Origin: Bacillota bacterium
GTDB taxonomy: Bacteria; Bacillota; Clostridia; Saccharofermentanales; Fastidiosipilaceae
Length of the DNA: 45,008 bases
NCBI GenBank assembly: GCA_030057555.1
Contig: JASGUU010000024.1
Coordinates: forward strand, 1-45,008
Direction of reading: 5' to 3'
Both the position numbers and the translations under genes were made by a program. The notes under the pieces are model-generated. The model saw only the letters and a program-made list of their open reading frames with translations. It made no database searches and was not told the DNA's origin. Of this stretch, positions 26,329 through 34,775 are shown in pieces. How positions within the stretch are numbered: position 1 is the first letter of the stretch; each line of letters opens with the position of its first letter.

Positions 26329-26500
26329 CTGAGCAAGATTTCCGCTCTGGACACAGAAAAGCGCTCCTGATCTGTCCAGACCGTAAAAAATGCTCAGCTG
26401 GCCTCCGTTCCTGAGCAAAATTTCCGCTCTGGACACAGAAAAGCGCTCCTGATCTGTCCAGACCGCAAAAAATGCTCAGCTGGCCCCCGTTCCTGAGTAG
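26329..26500. repeat. Tandem 82-bp hairpin repeats (family C)
   Basis: Copies begin at 26329 and 26411, with a third cut short near 26491. In each, CTGAGCA pairs with TGCTCAG at the ends, and TCTGGACA pairs with TGTCCAGA inside. The two full copies are almost identical, so the duplication is recent. The AAATTTC stretch after the first arm is shared with families A and B. Confidence 0.85.
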
Positions 26501-26577
26501 ATTTTCGCTGGGGTTCAACCTTGGCAACTGAATGGAGAAGCGGAAGCGCCCGACCCTCTGGTCCAGCAGCAAGATGG

Positions 26578-26745
26578 ATGCGCAAGTCCGCCCGCTGGCA
26601 GCTGGAGGCCTGGGAGCGTGGTGACGGCTGGTGCTACTGGAGCTACAGGCTGCTCTGCAGCAGTGTCCGGGAAGCTGGGAAACAGGGACTCGAGGCCAGG
26701 GATTTCGACCAGGCGACGGCGGCCTGCTGGCTGCCGAAACCCTGA
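26578..26745 (+). pseudogene. Possible 3' remnant of a GH5-type glycoside hydrolase
   Basis: The frame ending at 26745 reads QLEAWERGDGWCYWSYRLL, then DFDQATAACWLPKP at the stop. The GDGWxYWSYKL pattern and a terminal W-D-F then P close to the stop recall the end of GH5 exo-glucanases. Nothing upstream in any frame continues the homology; repeats occupy that space. Assignment is from a short motif only. Confidence 0.35.
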
Positions 26746-26776
26746 GCCTGCCATGATAGAATGACAGACAGCAAAC

Positions 26777-26871
26777 GCAGGCGGACCTCGCGCACCCGCC
26801 TGCAGTGACAGAGCCTGTGAGTTAACAGGCAGAGAGAACCCGGTTCCCGGCGCCCCCGAGCCCTGGAACCG
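26777..26871 (+). promoter_or_regulatory. Structured 5' leader with three consecutive hairpins
   Basis: GCAGGCGG/CCGCCTGC (26777-26803), GCCTGT/ACAGGC (26813-26830) and CGGTTCC/GGAACCG (26841-26871) form three hairpins in a row, 60 bases before the isomerase gene. A TAGAAT (26757-26762) upstream could be a -10. The third hairpin is followed by TTTCTGATTG, a weak terminator-like tail. No known riboswitch was recognised. Confidence 0.45.
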
Positions 26872-26929
26872 GTTTCTGATTGAACGGCCGCCCAGGCAGA
26901 AGAGTTGGAAGAGGAGCAGGAGGTTACAC

Positions 26930-27796
26930 ATGACTGAGAAACGTCAAGGCAAAATTGGTGTGCAGCTGTCAATGCTGCGTGATGAATTCCTCGAACACGG
27001 CGTCACGGCCAGCATGGCGAAGCTGGCCGAGCTCGGCTTCTTCGCCGTCGAGATTTCACAGCTGCCGATGACTCCGGAAAACGTCGCCGCCTTCAAAAGC
27101 AGCGCGGCCGATCACGGCATTGAGATCGCCGCCCTCTCGGCCCAGCTCGAGGGCACGCCCGGCCGTCCCGGTGAGAACCTCACCGATGACTATGACAAGA
27201 TCGTGGCTGACTGCCATGAACTCGGCAGCCGCTTCCTGCGCATCGGCATGCTGCCGCTGCAGTACATGGGCAGCCGCGACAGCGCCCTCGCCTTTACGGA
27301 GCGCTGCGAGGCGATGGCCGAGCGCCTGGCCGGCGACGGCATCGAGCTCTACTACCACAACCACCATGTCGAGTTCGTCAAGTATGACGGCGAGACTCTG
27401 CTCGACCTGATCCGCGACAACACCAAACGGCTCGGCTTCGAGCTCGATGTCCACTGGATCTGGCGCGGCGGCTTCGACCCCGTCGAGGTGATCAGGGCCT
27501 ACAGCGGCCGTGTCACCCTGCTGCACCTGAAGGACTACCGCATCGCCCCGCTGGTCCTGCCCGAGGGCGGACTGAAGGATATGAGCGGCTTTATGCGCCT
27601 CTTCACCGATGTGGTCCAGTTCGCCGAGGTGGGGGCGGGTTCGCTTGACATGCCGGCCATCATCGAGGCAGGCTATGACGCCGGATCGCGCTACTTCCTG
27701 ATCGAGCAGGATACCTGCTACGGCCGCGATCCCTGGGACAGCCTGGCCGAATCGGGTGAGAACCTGAAACGCATGGGCTACGCAGACTGGTTCTAG
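26930..27796 (+). CDS. Sugar phosphate isomerase/epimerase (xylose-isomerase-like TIM barrel)
   Basis: This is a 288-residue protein with AGGAGG upstream. The family barrel can be followed: GKIGVQLSMLRDEF (strand 1), AELGFFAVEIS (strand 2), GIEIAALSAQLEG (strand 3), FLRIGML (strand 4), ELYYHNHHVEF with metal-ligand candidates, GFELDVHWIWRGGFDP and VTLLHLKDY with a histidine ligand, ending in EQDTCYGRDPWDSL. It probably isomerises a sugar or cyclitol. It is followed 44 bases later by proS but is unlikely to be functionally linked to it. A relative lies at 44324. Confidence 0.85.
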   Translation: MTEKRQGKIGVQLSMLRDEFLEHGVTASMAKLAELGFFAVEISQLPMTPENVAAFKSSAADHGIEIAALSAQLEGTPGRPGENLTDDYDKIVADCHELGSRFLRIGMLPLQYMGSRDSALAFTERCEAMAERLAGDGIELYYHNHHVEFVKYDGETLLDLIRDNTKRLGFELDVHWIWRGGFDPVEVIRAYSGRVTLLHLKDYRIAPLVLPEGGLKDMSGFMRLFTDVVQFAEVGAGSLDMPAIIEAGYDAGSRYFLIEQDTCYGRDPWDSLAESGENLKRMGYADWF

Positions 27797-27840
27797 AACC
27801 TTCTGCAGTGGTAATCATCAGATTGTAAACGAGGAACTAC

Positions 27841-29532
27841 ATGAGACTGAGTCGGGACTTTTTTTACACCCTGCGCGAAGACGTCAGGGATGAAGACAGC
27901 GCGAGCGGCAATCTGCTGACACGGGCCGGCATGATCCGGCGCGTGGCGGCCGGCGTCTACATGATGCTGCCGCTCGGCCTGCGTGCGATGGAGAAGATAG
28001 AGGCCATCATCCGCGAGGAGATGGTCCGCGCCGGTTCCGTGGAGCTGCGCATGCCGGCCCTGATCCCCGAGGATGTCTACATCGCTTCGGGACGGCGCGA
28101 GGCCTTCGGCGCCTCGATGTTCGCGCTGCGGGACCGCGGCGGCCGGCCCTTTGTTCTCGGCCCGACGCATGAGGAGCTCTTCGCCGTCGCCGCGCGGCAG
28201 GCGATTCATTCCTACAAGGACCTCCCGCTCAGTCTCTTTCAGTTCCAGACCAAGTACCGCGACGAGCCCCGGCCGCGCTTCGGCCTGATCCGGGTGCGCG
28301 AGTTCGTGATGAAGGACGCCTACTCCTTCGATCTCGACCTCGAGGGGCTCGGCCGCTCCTATCAGGCGATGTTCGACGCCTATAAGCGTGCCTTCGACCG
28401 CATGGAGATCGACTACGCAATTGTCACGGCCGACACCGGGGCGATGGGCGGTCTGCTCTCGGAGGAATTTCAGGCCCTCTGTCCGATCGGGGAGGACATC
28501 CTGGTCATGAATGAGGAGACGGGCTATGCCGCGAACCTCGAGGTGGCCGCCTGTCCCAGGCCGGAGCCCAGCAGCGAAGAGCATCGTGCGCCGCGGAAAG
28601 TGCCGACACCGGGCCAGAAGACGATCGAGGATGTCACGAGATTCTTCGGCGAGACCGCCGAGCGCTTCGTCAAGACCCTGATCTACCTCGCCGATGGCAG
28701 GCCCGCCGCCTTCCTGGTCCGTGGTGATCATGAAATCAGCGAGGTGAAGGCGATGAAGCTCGCCGGCTGCCACGAGCTCGAGATGGCACCGCCCGAGGTG
28801 GTCGAAGAGGTGACACGGGCGCCGGTGGGCTTTGCCGGGCCGATCGGGCTCGAGATTCCGGTCTATGCGGACTACTCCATCATGGCCATGGCCAACATGA
28901 TCACCGGCGGCAACGAGGCGGACATGCATATTGTCGATGTCAACCTCGAGGACTTCAGCGTTACCGCGAGCGGCGACATCCGCCAGATCCACGAGGGCGA
29001 GACGACGCCCGAGAGCGGCGGTCCCGTGCACTTCCGCCGCGGCATCGAGATCGGCAACACTTTCAAGCTCGGTGAGAAGTACTCCATGGCCATGGACCTC
29101 TTCTATACCGACAGCGACAACCAGCGCCGTCCCGTCGTCATGGGCAGCTATGGCATCGGACCGGGCCGCTGCCTCGCGGCGATTGTGGAGCAGAACCACG
29201 CCGACGGCCGGATCTTCTGGCCGCGCGCCGTGGCGCCCATCGAGGTCGCTATCGTGGTGGTCAGCACGAAGAACGAGACGCAGGTTGCCGTTGCCGAGGG
29301 GCTCTACGAGAGCTTCCAGCAGGCAGGCTACGACGTGCTGCTTGACGACCGCGACGAGCGGGCGGGGATCAAGTTCAACGACATGGACCTGATCGGGGCC
29401 TGGCTGCGGGTGACCGTAGGCCGCGGCGTGGCAGAGGGGAAGGTAGAGCTCAAGCTCGCCTCCTCCGATGAAGTGGAAGAAGTGGCGATTGCCGATGCGC
29501 CGGCCAGAGTTGCGGAGCTGCTGGGCCGCTGA
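27841..29532 (+). CDS. proS: Prolyl-tRNA synthetase
   Basis: This 563-residue bacterial-type enzyme charges tRNA-Pro. Class II motif 1 lies in LLTRAGMIRRVAAGVYMMLP, motif 2 in QTKYRDEPRPRFGLIRVREF and motif 3 in GSYGIGPGRCLAA. The editing insertion domain lies between motifs 2 and 3 (about 225-385). The C-terminal anticodon-binding domain begins near VAIVVVSTKNE. Length fits the bacterial form with editing domain. A GAGGAA site precedes the ATG, and a strong terminator follows. Confidence 0.96.
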   Translation: MRLSRDFFYTLREDVRDEDSASGNLLTRAGMIRRVAAGVYMMLPLGLRAMEKIEAIIREEMVRAGSVELRMPALIPEDVYIASGRREAFGASMFALRDRGGRPFVLGPTHEELFAVAARQAIHSYKDLPLSLFQFQTKYRDEPRPRFGLIRVREFVMKDAYSFDLDLEGLGRSYQAMFDAYKRAFDRMEIDYAIVTADTGAMGGLLSEEFQALCPIGEDILVMNEETGYAANLEVAACPRPEPSSEEHRAPRKVPTPGQKTIEDVTRFFGETAERFVKTLIYLADGRPAAFLVRGDHEISEVKAMKLAGCHELEMAPPEVVEEVTRAPVGFAGPIGLEIPVYADYSIMAMANMITGGNEADMHIVDVNLEDFSVTASGDIRQIHEGETTPESGGPVHFRRGIEIGNTFKLGEKYSMAMDLFYTDSDNQRRPVVMGSYGIGPGRCLAAIVEQNHADGRIFWPRAVAPIEVAIVVVSTKNETQVAVAEGLYESFQQAGYDVLLDDRDERAGIKFNDMDLIGAWLRVTVGRGVAEGKVELKLASSDEVEEVAIADAPARVAELLGR

Positions 29533-29563
29533 CCCGAGCGCTGTACCCGGATTTATCCAGGCA

Positions 29564-29604
29564 AACTCCGTTGTGATGGCCCCGACAGGCATCACAGCGG
29601 AGTT
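29564..29604 (+). terminator. Intrinsic terminator after proS
   Basis: AACTCCGTTGTGATG (from 29564) pairs with CATCACAGCGGAGTT (to 29604) around an 11-nt loop, a 15-bp stem with one mismatch. A short T-rich tail (CTTGCGTT) follows. Confidence 0.8.
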
Positions 29605-30253
29605 CTTGCGTTGCGCGCACCTCTGCTTGAGACCAGGGCTGAGATAGAAGAATCCTTTTTGCGAAGTCTGCTACGTGCAGACGCTTTCCGTTTCCACTGT
29701 TTACCTGACGGCGAGAGCTTCGACAGCCTCCACTTCTTCTCTGCTGGGTGATATTGAGGCGGGACGCTGGCCGTCGGTCAGGACGGCAGGTGCTGCTTCG
29801 AGCCGGAGACGATCAGAAATATAACAGGCAAGCCGCGTTTCATCCTTATGATATTTGGCTATAATTCAATAAATCTATTACTATAAGAGCTGAACCTGCT
29901 GACTTTAAGAGAGACTCTACATTGGGCCTTTGCGATCGGAGCCGTCACAGACTGTCTGCAGCAGTAGAGAAGTGGTGATTTACGTCACGCACAGGCATCA
30001 GGTACCGCATGAACAATTCGCAGCCGCGTTGTATAGATGGACATGATAAACACATGAGCTTTGTCTCGTGACAGTAATCGGGATGGCAGCTCCTCCAGCA
30101 GCTGCAGGAGCCTGGTACAAGCTCCAAATATCTGTCAATTGTGCCTTTAGTGACCAGAGATCACCAGGCGGTACGCATGAGTTGTCAACGGATACAAAAA
30201 ACTAACTGCCAAAGGAAAAAAGGACTGATACCAGGTCGCAAGGGAGGATGAAG
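29605..30253. other. Long intergenic leader before the secreted repeat protein
   Basis: About 650 bases without a supported gene. An AT-rich patch around 29860-29890 contains TTGGCT and TACTAT-like elements that could be a promoter. The last bases hold GGGAGG (30242-30247) for the next gene. A CTGAGA near 29640 resembles one TPP-riboswitch motif but lacks the rest. Confidence 0.4.
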
Positions 30254-32500
30254 ATGAAACGGAAAAAAGGCATAGCAGGTGTTGTCGTGCTGGTGCTGCT
30301 GGCATCCCTGATCCTGCAGGCTAACCCGGTGATGGCGGCAGAAGGGGATGTAGCCATCAACGCGACGAACTTTCCCGATGCCAATTTCAGGAACTTTGTT
30401 AAACAGTACGACACCAACGGAGACAACATTCTGCAGCAGAGTGAACGGGATACTGTGAAAAGAATGGACGCCGGGAAGAAAGAAATAGCCAGCCTTGTGG
30501 GAATAGAGTATTTTTCCAAGCTGACCTCATTACTCTGCTATGATAACCAGCTCCAAACTCTCGATGTCAGCAATAATACTGAATTGGGATCTTTGATTTG
30601 CGGCAATAACCAGCTTGAAGAGCTTGATGTCAGCAGGAATCTCGAGTTGTGCTCACTGTATTGTCATGATAACCAGCTCTGGTCCCTTGATGTCAGCAGG
30701 AATACGGAGTTGACCGCTCTGGCGTGCAGTAACAACCACATCACATCCCTTGATGTCCGCCAGAACACGAAGTTGGAGTTGCTATCGTGTACGCGTAACC
30801 ACCTCAGCTTTCTTGACTTAAGCCGTAACAACAATTTACTGACAGATTATGTATTTATATATGGACAGACTCTTCACTTCCCGATTTACTCTATGTGGGC
30901 TGGAGGCAAGTATCAGGCCCATATAGCGGCAAACAGTGATGACAATCCCGCGAATATATCAGGCGTCAGGCTGTCGGATGGCAGCCCTCTGCCGGCCAGT
31001 GCGAGTTATGATGCCGACAGCGGAATCCTGACGATCGATCCCGATGAGAAAATAGATGAAATCACCTTTGACTACGATGTGCACTCCCCTCCGTTTCCTG
31101 ATCTGCGCATGGATGTTACAGCAGAAGTGTCATGTGGTTTTGACGTAAATATCGCACATATCGACGGCAATGGAACGGTACAGGCGGATAAGACGAGCGG
31201 TATCGATCCTGGTGAGACGGTTACCCTGACCATCACACCGGCCGCAGGCTACGAGCTCGATTATCTGTGGGTGGCCGACTGCTTCTCGGGAGAGGTGACA
31301 GTTACTAACAATCAATTCGTGATGCCGGAATCGTATGTGAATGTCGCTGTCGGTTTCAGGGAGAAAGGCTCCGGTCCCCATATCGCTGTCTTCCGCGCGG
31401 GCACCAAGACGGAGTACACGGCAGGAGAAACGGTTGCCCTGGCGGCACGAGCCGAAGGCGGGACGCCGCCGTATAAGTATGAGTTCTATGTCATACGCTC
31501 CAATGGAGCCAGGGTGATCCTGCGTAATTATGCAATCGCTAACACCTACAACTGGAAACCGGTGACGCCGGATACCTACACCGTCGGTGTGAATGCCAAA
31601 GACGCCAACGGGAAGATCGCGAATATGGAAAGGACTGTGAAAGTCAATTCCGCCACGGCCGATCCTCTTCGGATCGCCGTCTTCCGTGCAGGCACCAAGA
31701 CGGAATACAGCCCGGGAGAAACGGTTGCCCTGGCGGCACGGGCTGAGGGCGGGATGCCGTCGTATCAGTATCAGTTCTATATCATACGCTCAAATGGAAC
31801 CAGGGTGATCCTGCGCGATTATGCAATCGGTAACACCTATAACTGGAAACCTGTTACACCGGACACCTATAAGGTCGGCGTAAGTGCCAGGGATGCCAAC
31901 GGAAAGACGGTTAAACAGGAAAAGACGGTTACCGTGACGTCGCCACTCGTGGTCGCTGTCTTCCGTGCAGGCACTAAGACAGTTTACACGGCAGGCGAAA
32001 CAGTTGCCCTGGCGGCCAGGGGGGAAGGCGGATTGCCGCCGTATCAGTATCAGTTCTATGTCATACGATCCAATGGAACCAGGGTGATCCTGCGCAATTA
32101 TGCAACTGGTAACACCTACAACTGGAAACCGGTGACGCCGGATACCTATAAAGTCGGCGTAAGTATCAGGGATACTGCAGGTACTGTTCGCAATCAGGAA
32201 AAGACGGTTACCGTGACGTCGCCACTCGTGGTAGCTGTCTTCCGTGCAGGCACCAAGACGGAATACACAGCAGGCGAAACGGTAGCTCTGGCCGCCAGGG
32301 GAGAAGGCGGACTGCCGTCGTATCAGTATCAGTTCTATGTCTACCGCTCCAACGGGACCAGGGTGATCCTGCGGGATTATGCCCTGAGCAACGTATACAA
32401 CTGGAAACCGGTGACGCCGGACACCTATAAGGTCTGTGTTGCGATCAAAGACTCGAATGGGAAAGTGGTGACAGCGGCGGTTTTTGTTACCGTGAACTAA
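30254..32500 (+). CDS. Secreted leucine-rich-repeat protein with four C-terminal tandem repeats
   Basis: This is a 748-residue protein. The start at 30254 is six bases after GGGAGG; the ATG at 30248 abuts it. A signal peptide ends near NPVMAAEG. Next come a FPDANFRNF segment with an EF-hand-like DTNGDNILQQSE loop (about 45-60), five or six leucine-rich repeats of the NNQLxxLDVSxN type (about 80-200), and a bacterial-repeat domain (GNGTVQADKTSG). Finally there are four copies of a roughly 95-residue domain beginning AVFRAGTKTEYTAGETVALA and containing NTYNWKPVTPDTYKVGV. No LPXTG or S-layer anchor is seen, so it may be released. A surface or binding role is likely; no enzyme motif is present. 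Confidence 0.85.
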   Translation: MKRKKGIAGVVVLVLLASLILQANPVMAAEGDVAINATNFPDANFRNFVKQYDTNGDNILQQSERDTVKRMDAGKKEIASLVGIEYFSKLTSLLCYDNQLQTLDVSNNTELGSLICGNNQLEELDVSRNLELCSLYCHDNQLWSLDVSRNTELTALACSNNHITSLDVRQNTKLELLSCTRNHLSFLDLSRNNNLLTDYVFIYGQTLHFPIYSMWAGGKYQAHIAANSDDNPANISGVRLSDGSPLPASASYDADSGILTIDPDEKIDEITFDYDVHSPPFPDLRMDVTAEVSCGFDVNIAHIDGNGTVQADKTSGIDPGETVTLTITPAAGYELDYLWVADCFSGEVTVTNNQFVMPESYVNVAVGFREKGSGPHIAVFRAGTKTEYTAGETVALAARAEGGTPPYKYEFYVIRSNGARVILRNYAIANTYNWKPVTPDTYTVGVNAKDANGKIANMERTVKVNSATADPLRIAVFRAGTKTEYSPGETVALAARAEGGMPSYQYQFYIIRSNGTRVILRDYAIGNTYNWKPVTPDTYKVGVSARDANGKTVKQEKTVTVTSPLVVAVFRAGTKTVYTAGETVALAARGEGGLPPYQYQFYVIRSNGTRVILRNYATGNTYNWKPVTPDTYKVGVSIRDTAGTVRNQEKTVTVTSPLVVAVFRAGTKTEYTAGETVALAARGEGGLPSYQYQFYVYRSNGTRVILRDYALSNVYNWKPVTPDTYKVCVAIKDSNGKVVTAAVFVTVN
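31382..32497 (+). repeat. Four in-gene tandem repeats of 279-291 bp
   Basis: The shared sequence GC(T/C)GTCTTCCG recurs at 31385, 31676, 31955 and 32234, giving periods of 291, 279 and 279. Copies are very similar at DNA level over long stretches, including TGGAAACCGGTGACGCCGGA-like blocks, so they expanded recently or are kept alike by conversion. Each copy encodes one predicted Ig-like domain. Confidence 0.9.
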
Positions 32501-32533
32501 GCACTCATTCATGATAGAAGAGCAGATGGTGCG

Positions 32534-32577
32534 GGGCAGGATCCTGATTCAATGTGGGATTGGGATCCTGCCCTTTG
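32534..32577 (+). terminator. Intrinsic terminator after the secreted repeat protein
   Basis: GGGCAGGATCC (32534-32544) pairs with GGATCCTGCCC (32563-32573) with no mismatch, followed by TTTG. Confidence 0.85.
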
Positions 32578-32822
32578 TGCGCTGCCATGATACAAATATG
32601 GGCTTGAAGGCTTCCTGCATGTGAAGATTGGTTCTATACCGCCATGCGTGCCGATCAGACGCGAGATGAGGGGTTTGGGCTTCTTTCACTCCATATGTTC
32701 ATGAAGCTTCCTGACAGCCGATCCCACAGGGCATGTCCAACTCTGTGCGGGTCTGTTCCTGCGACGGCAATGTATAAAAACTCCTCCAGGTCGATTGAGT
32801 GACTCTCATCGCTGTCCGTTGT

Positions 32823-33818
32823 TCAGCGTGGTGCAGAACTTTCCAAAAACTGCAGCACTTCGCCGTCGAAAGCGTCAATCTGGAAAATATACTTCTGCTC
32901 GCCGGTGATAATTTCGAGCTCGTAGAAGAGCACTCCCTGGCGGTATTTCAGCTCTTCTCTTGCAAAGTGAAGCTCGGCCTCCTCATGTCCAATCCAGGTG
33001 CCGGCGAGCGCCCGTGCCTCTGCGAGACTGAAGCTCTGCGGGGCCCCGTCCGCTGAATTGTCGATTGCACAGGCACCGTCATTGTCGAGGCGGATGGAGG
33101 AAGCGGCACAGGGTCGCTCGGAGAATTCGAGCATATCACCATTCCGGGCGTCGATATGAAGCTCAAAGAGGCGATCACCAGCGAGCACTTCGAGATCGTA
33201 GAAAAGAATTCCATTATGGTATTCAAGTTCCTCGTCCAGATAGATCAGTTCCATATCTCCTGCTTCGATCCAGAACTCGGCGATGCCGCGGGCTGCCTCA
33301 CGGTCAATCTCGGGCTCGGAATGCTCCTTGAGGGACCGGGGCCTGCTGTGTGTGAACGCGGGGAGACCCAGACGGCTGTAGAGCCTGTCCATGCCCTGCT
33401 GGAATTCCTGCCAGTCATCATCGTCGTCATCATCGTCGTCATCATCGGCCCGCCCGAGTTCCAGAATCAGGGTGTTGCCGTCGACTTCGAGATCGTCGAT
33501 GGCATAACCGCCGGGTTCGAGATGTACAAGCAGCTGCTCCACAGCTTCGGGGAGAGGCAGTCCGACAAGGGCGCGCAGCTCCACGATAGCGATGGCAGCC
33601 TCGGCGTGGCGACCGGTAATGTACAGTACCTCTCCTGTGTCGTCAAACCCAAGCCGGAGTTCAGACTCCGGCCCGTTCTCCCTGACCGGTGTTGTTGTTG
33701 AGTCGGGATGGCCGGTGGACAGCCGGGAGCAGCTGCCAAGCAGGAAGAGGAGAGAAAGACCCGCGGCGGCCAGACACCGCCAGAACAGCTGCCGGCACCG
33801 CGGGAAGGAACTTCGCAT
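32823..33818 (-). CDS. PepSY-domain lipoprotein with a poly-Asp tract
   Basis: This is a 331-residue protein. The start at 33818 gives a lipoprotein signal (LSLLFLLGSC lipobox, Cys near 30); longer readings translate the Asp-codon repeats of the previous gene. After a linker and a first domain (VGLPLPEAVEQLL) there is a run of eleven aspartates (about 127-137). Two related PepSY units follow: EAARGIAEFWIEAGDMELIY with LHIDARNGDMLEF, and LAEARALAGTWIGHEEAELH with QIDAFDGEVLQF. It would be tethered outside the cell. It begins one base after the rsgI stop, so it is co-translated with the sigma/anti-sigma pair. PepSY is often linked to peptidase inhibition or metal handling. Confidence 0.8.
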   Translation of the reverse strand: MRSSFPRCRQLFWRCLAAAGLSLLFLLGSCSRLSTGHPDSTTTPVRENGPESELRLGFDDTGEVLYITGRHAEAAIAIVELRALVGLPLPEAVEQLLVHLEPGGYAIDDLEVDGNTLILELGRADDDDDDDDDDDWQEFQQGMDRLYSRLGLPAFTHSRPRSLKEHSEPEIDREAARGIAEFWIEAGDMELIYLDEELEYHNGILFYDLEVLAGDRLFELHIDARNGDMLEFSERPCAASSIRLDNDGACAIDNSADGAPQSFSLAEARALAGTWIGHEEAELHFAREELKYRQGVLFYELEIITGEQKYIFQIDAFDGEVLQFLESSAPR

Positions 33819-33819
33819 C

Positions 33820-34764
33820 CTAGTCATCGTCATCGAGATCGTCGTCATCATCGTCATCGAGATCATCGTCGTCATCATACGGCGTGGGTGTCGGCGTTGG
33901 GGCTGCCGTCGGGCGAGTGGTCGGGGTCGGCCCTACTGTCGGCTGAGTGGGAGGAGGACTCGTCGGGCGGCTTGACGGCTGAGTCGTCGTGGCCGGGGAG
34001 AGAGTCGGCGTTGTTGAGGGTACCGGTGTCGTGTCCCGGCTGTTGGAGGGTCGGATCACGGGCTGAGTGGACGGAGATGTGGTCCGGTCATCATCCCGCT
34101 CTGGAACAGTCGTGGCTTCTGTGTCCGGGGAGTCGGCGTCTGTCGACTCATCGGTCATCCAGTCGTCGTAGTCATCAGGCAGGTCATCCAGGGTACCGCC
34201 GCGGACCTCAAGCAGGAAACGGTAATCCGCTGAGAGCAGGGCGGCCGCGGCATCGTGAAACTCGCGTCCATAACGCTCGACGAGTTCGCTGTCCGGCGCG
34301 TCGATGATAAAGGAGATGCGGCTGCGGTCATGGATGAAGCCCAGCTCGATGGCACGATTCAGGAGGTCGGTGGCGACGGTTGCGCGGTCGCGGCCTTTGC
34401 CCCGATAGCCCTCTATCAGCGCATCGCCATCCGGGTTGAGGCCCTCGAGACGGACTACGGTGCCGCTGCGGTTGAAGTCGATGCTGACGGCCGGGTTGAT
34501 GGAAAGATAGACTGTGGTATAGGGTTCCGTGATCCACTGGTAGTAGCGAATGCCGACAACCAGGGCGAGGCAGGCGGCGATGGCTGCGAGGGCAAGCGTC
34601 CAGCGCGCCATCGTTGTGGTGCGTGAGGAAGAGCCAATGAGGCGGATGGGGCCGGTGATGGTGTCACCGACCTGGTAGTTGTGATTCGCGGCACGGAGGA
34701 AGCGCCCCTCCTCGTCGAGGAGGATGGCGTAGTCACGGCTGCTTTCCATGACGAGGTAACGCAT
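33820..34764 (-). CDS. rsgI: RsgI-like anti-sigma-I factor, membrane protein with Thr/Pro-rich and poly-Asp tail
   Basis: This is a 314-residue protein starting at 34764 after GGAG. The N-terminal RsgI-type domain (about 1-50, RYLVMESSRDYAILLDEEG) binds the sigma factor in the cytoplasm. One membrane helix follows (about 56-72, LALAAIAACLALVVGI), then the conserved outer domain TVYLSINPAVSIDFNRSG with LEGLNPDGDALI. The tail (about 200-314) is Thr/Pro-rich linker ending in acidic runs (DDDDDLDDDDDDDL). In cellulolytic Clostridia such tails carry carbohydrate sensors; here none is seen, and the acidic end might sense or bind calcium. It follows sigI by 11 bases. Confidence 0.85.
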   Translation of the reverse strand: MRYLVMESSRDYAILLDEEGRFLRAANHNYQVGDTITGPIRLIGSSSRTTTMARWTLALAAIAACLALVVGIRYYQWITEPYTTVYLSINPAVSIDFNRSGTVVRLEGLNPDGDALIEGYRGKGRDRATVATDLLNRAIELGFIHDRSRISFIIDAPDSELVERYGREFHDAAAALLSADYRFLLEVRGGTLDDLPDDYDDWMTDESTDADSPDTEATTVPERDDDRTTSPSTQPVIRPSNSRDTTPVPSTTPTLSPATTTQPSSRPTSPPPTQPTVGPTPTTRPTAAPTPTPTPYDDDDDLDDDDDDDLDDDD

Positions 34765-34775
34765 CTTATCTCCTT

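Noticed and set aside
26014-26500. CRISPR array
   Set aside because: The units are 71 or 82 bp, repeated throughout with no unique spacers between them, palindromic over their length, and no cas genes are present.
29620-29910. TPP-riboswitch-like words (GGGCTGAGA near 29638 and TGAACCTG near 29892)
   Set aside because: The two words are about 250 bases apart and the other conserved parts are missing; the downstream gene is a surface protein, not thiamine related.
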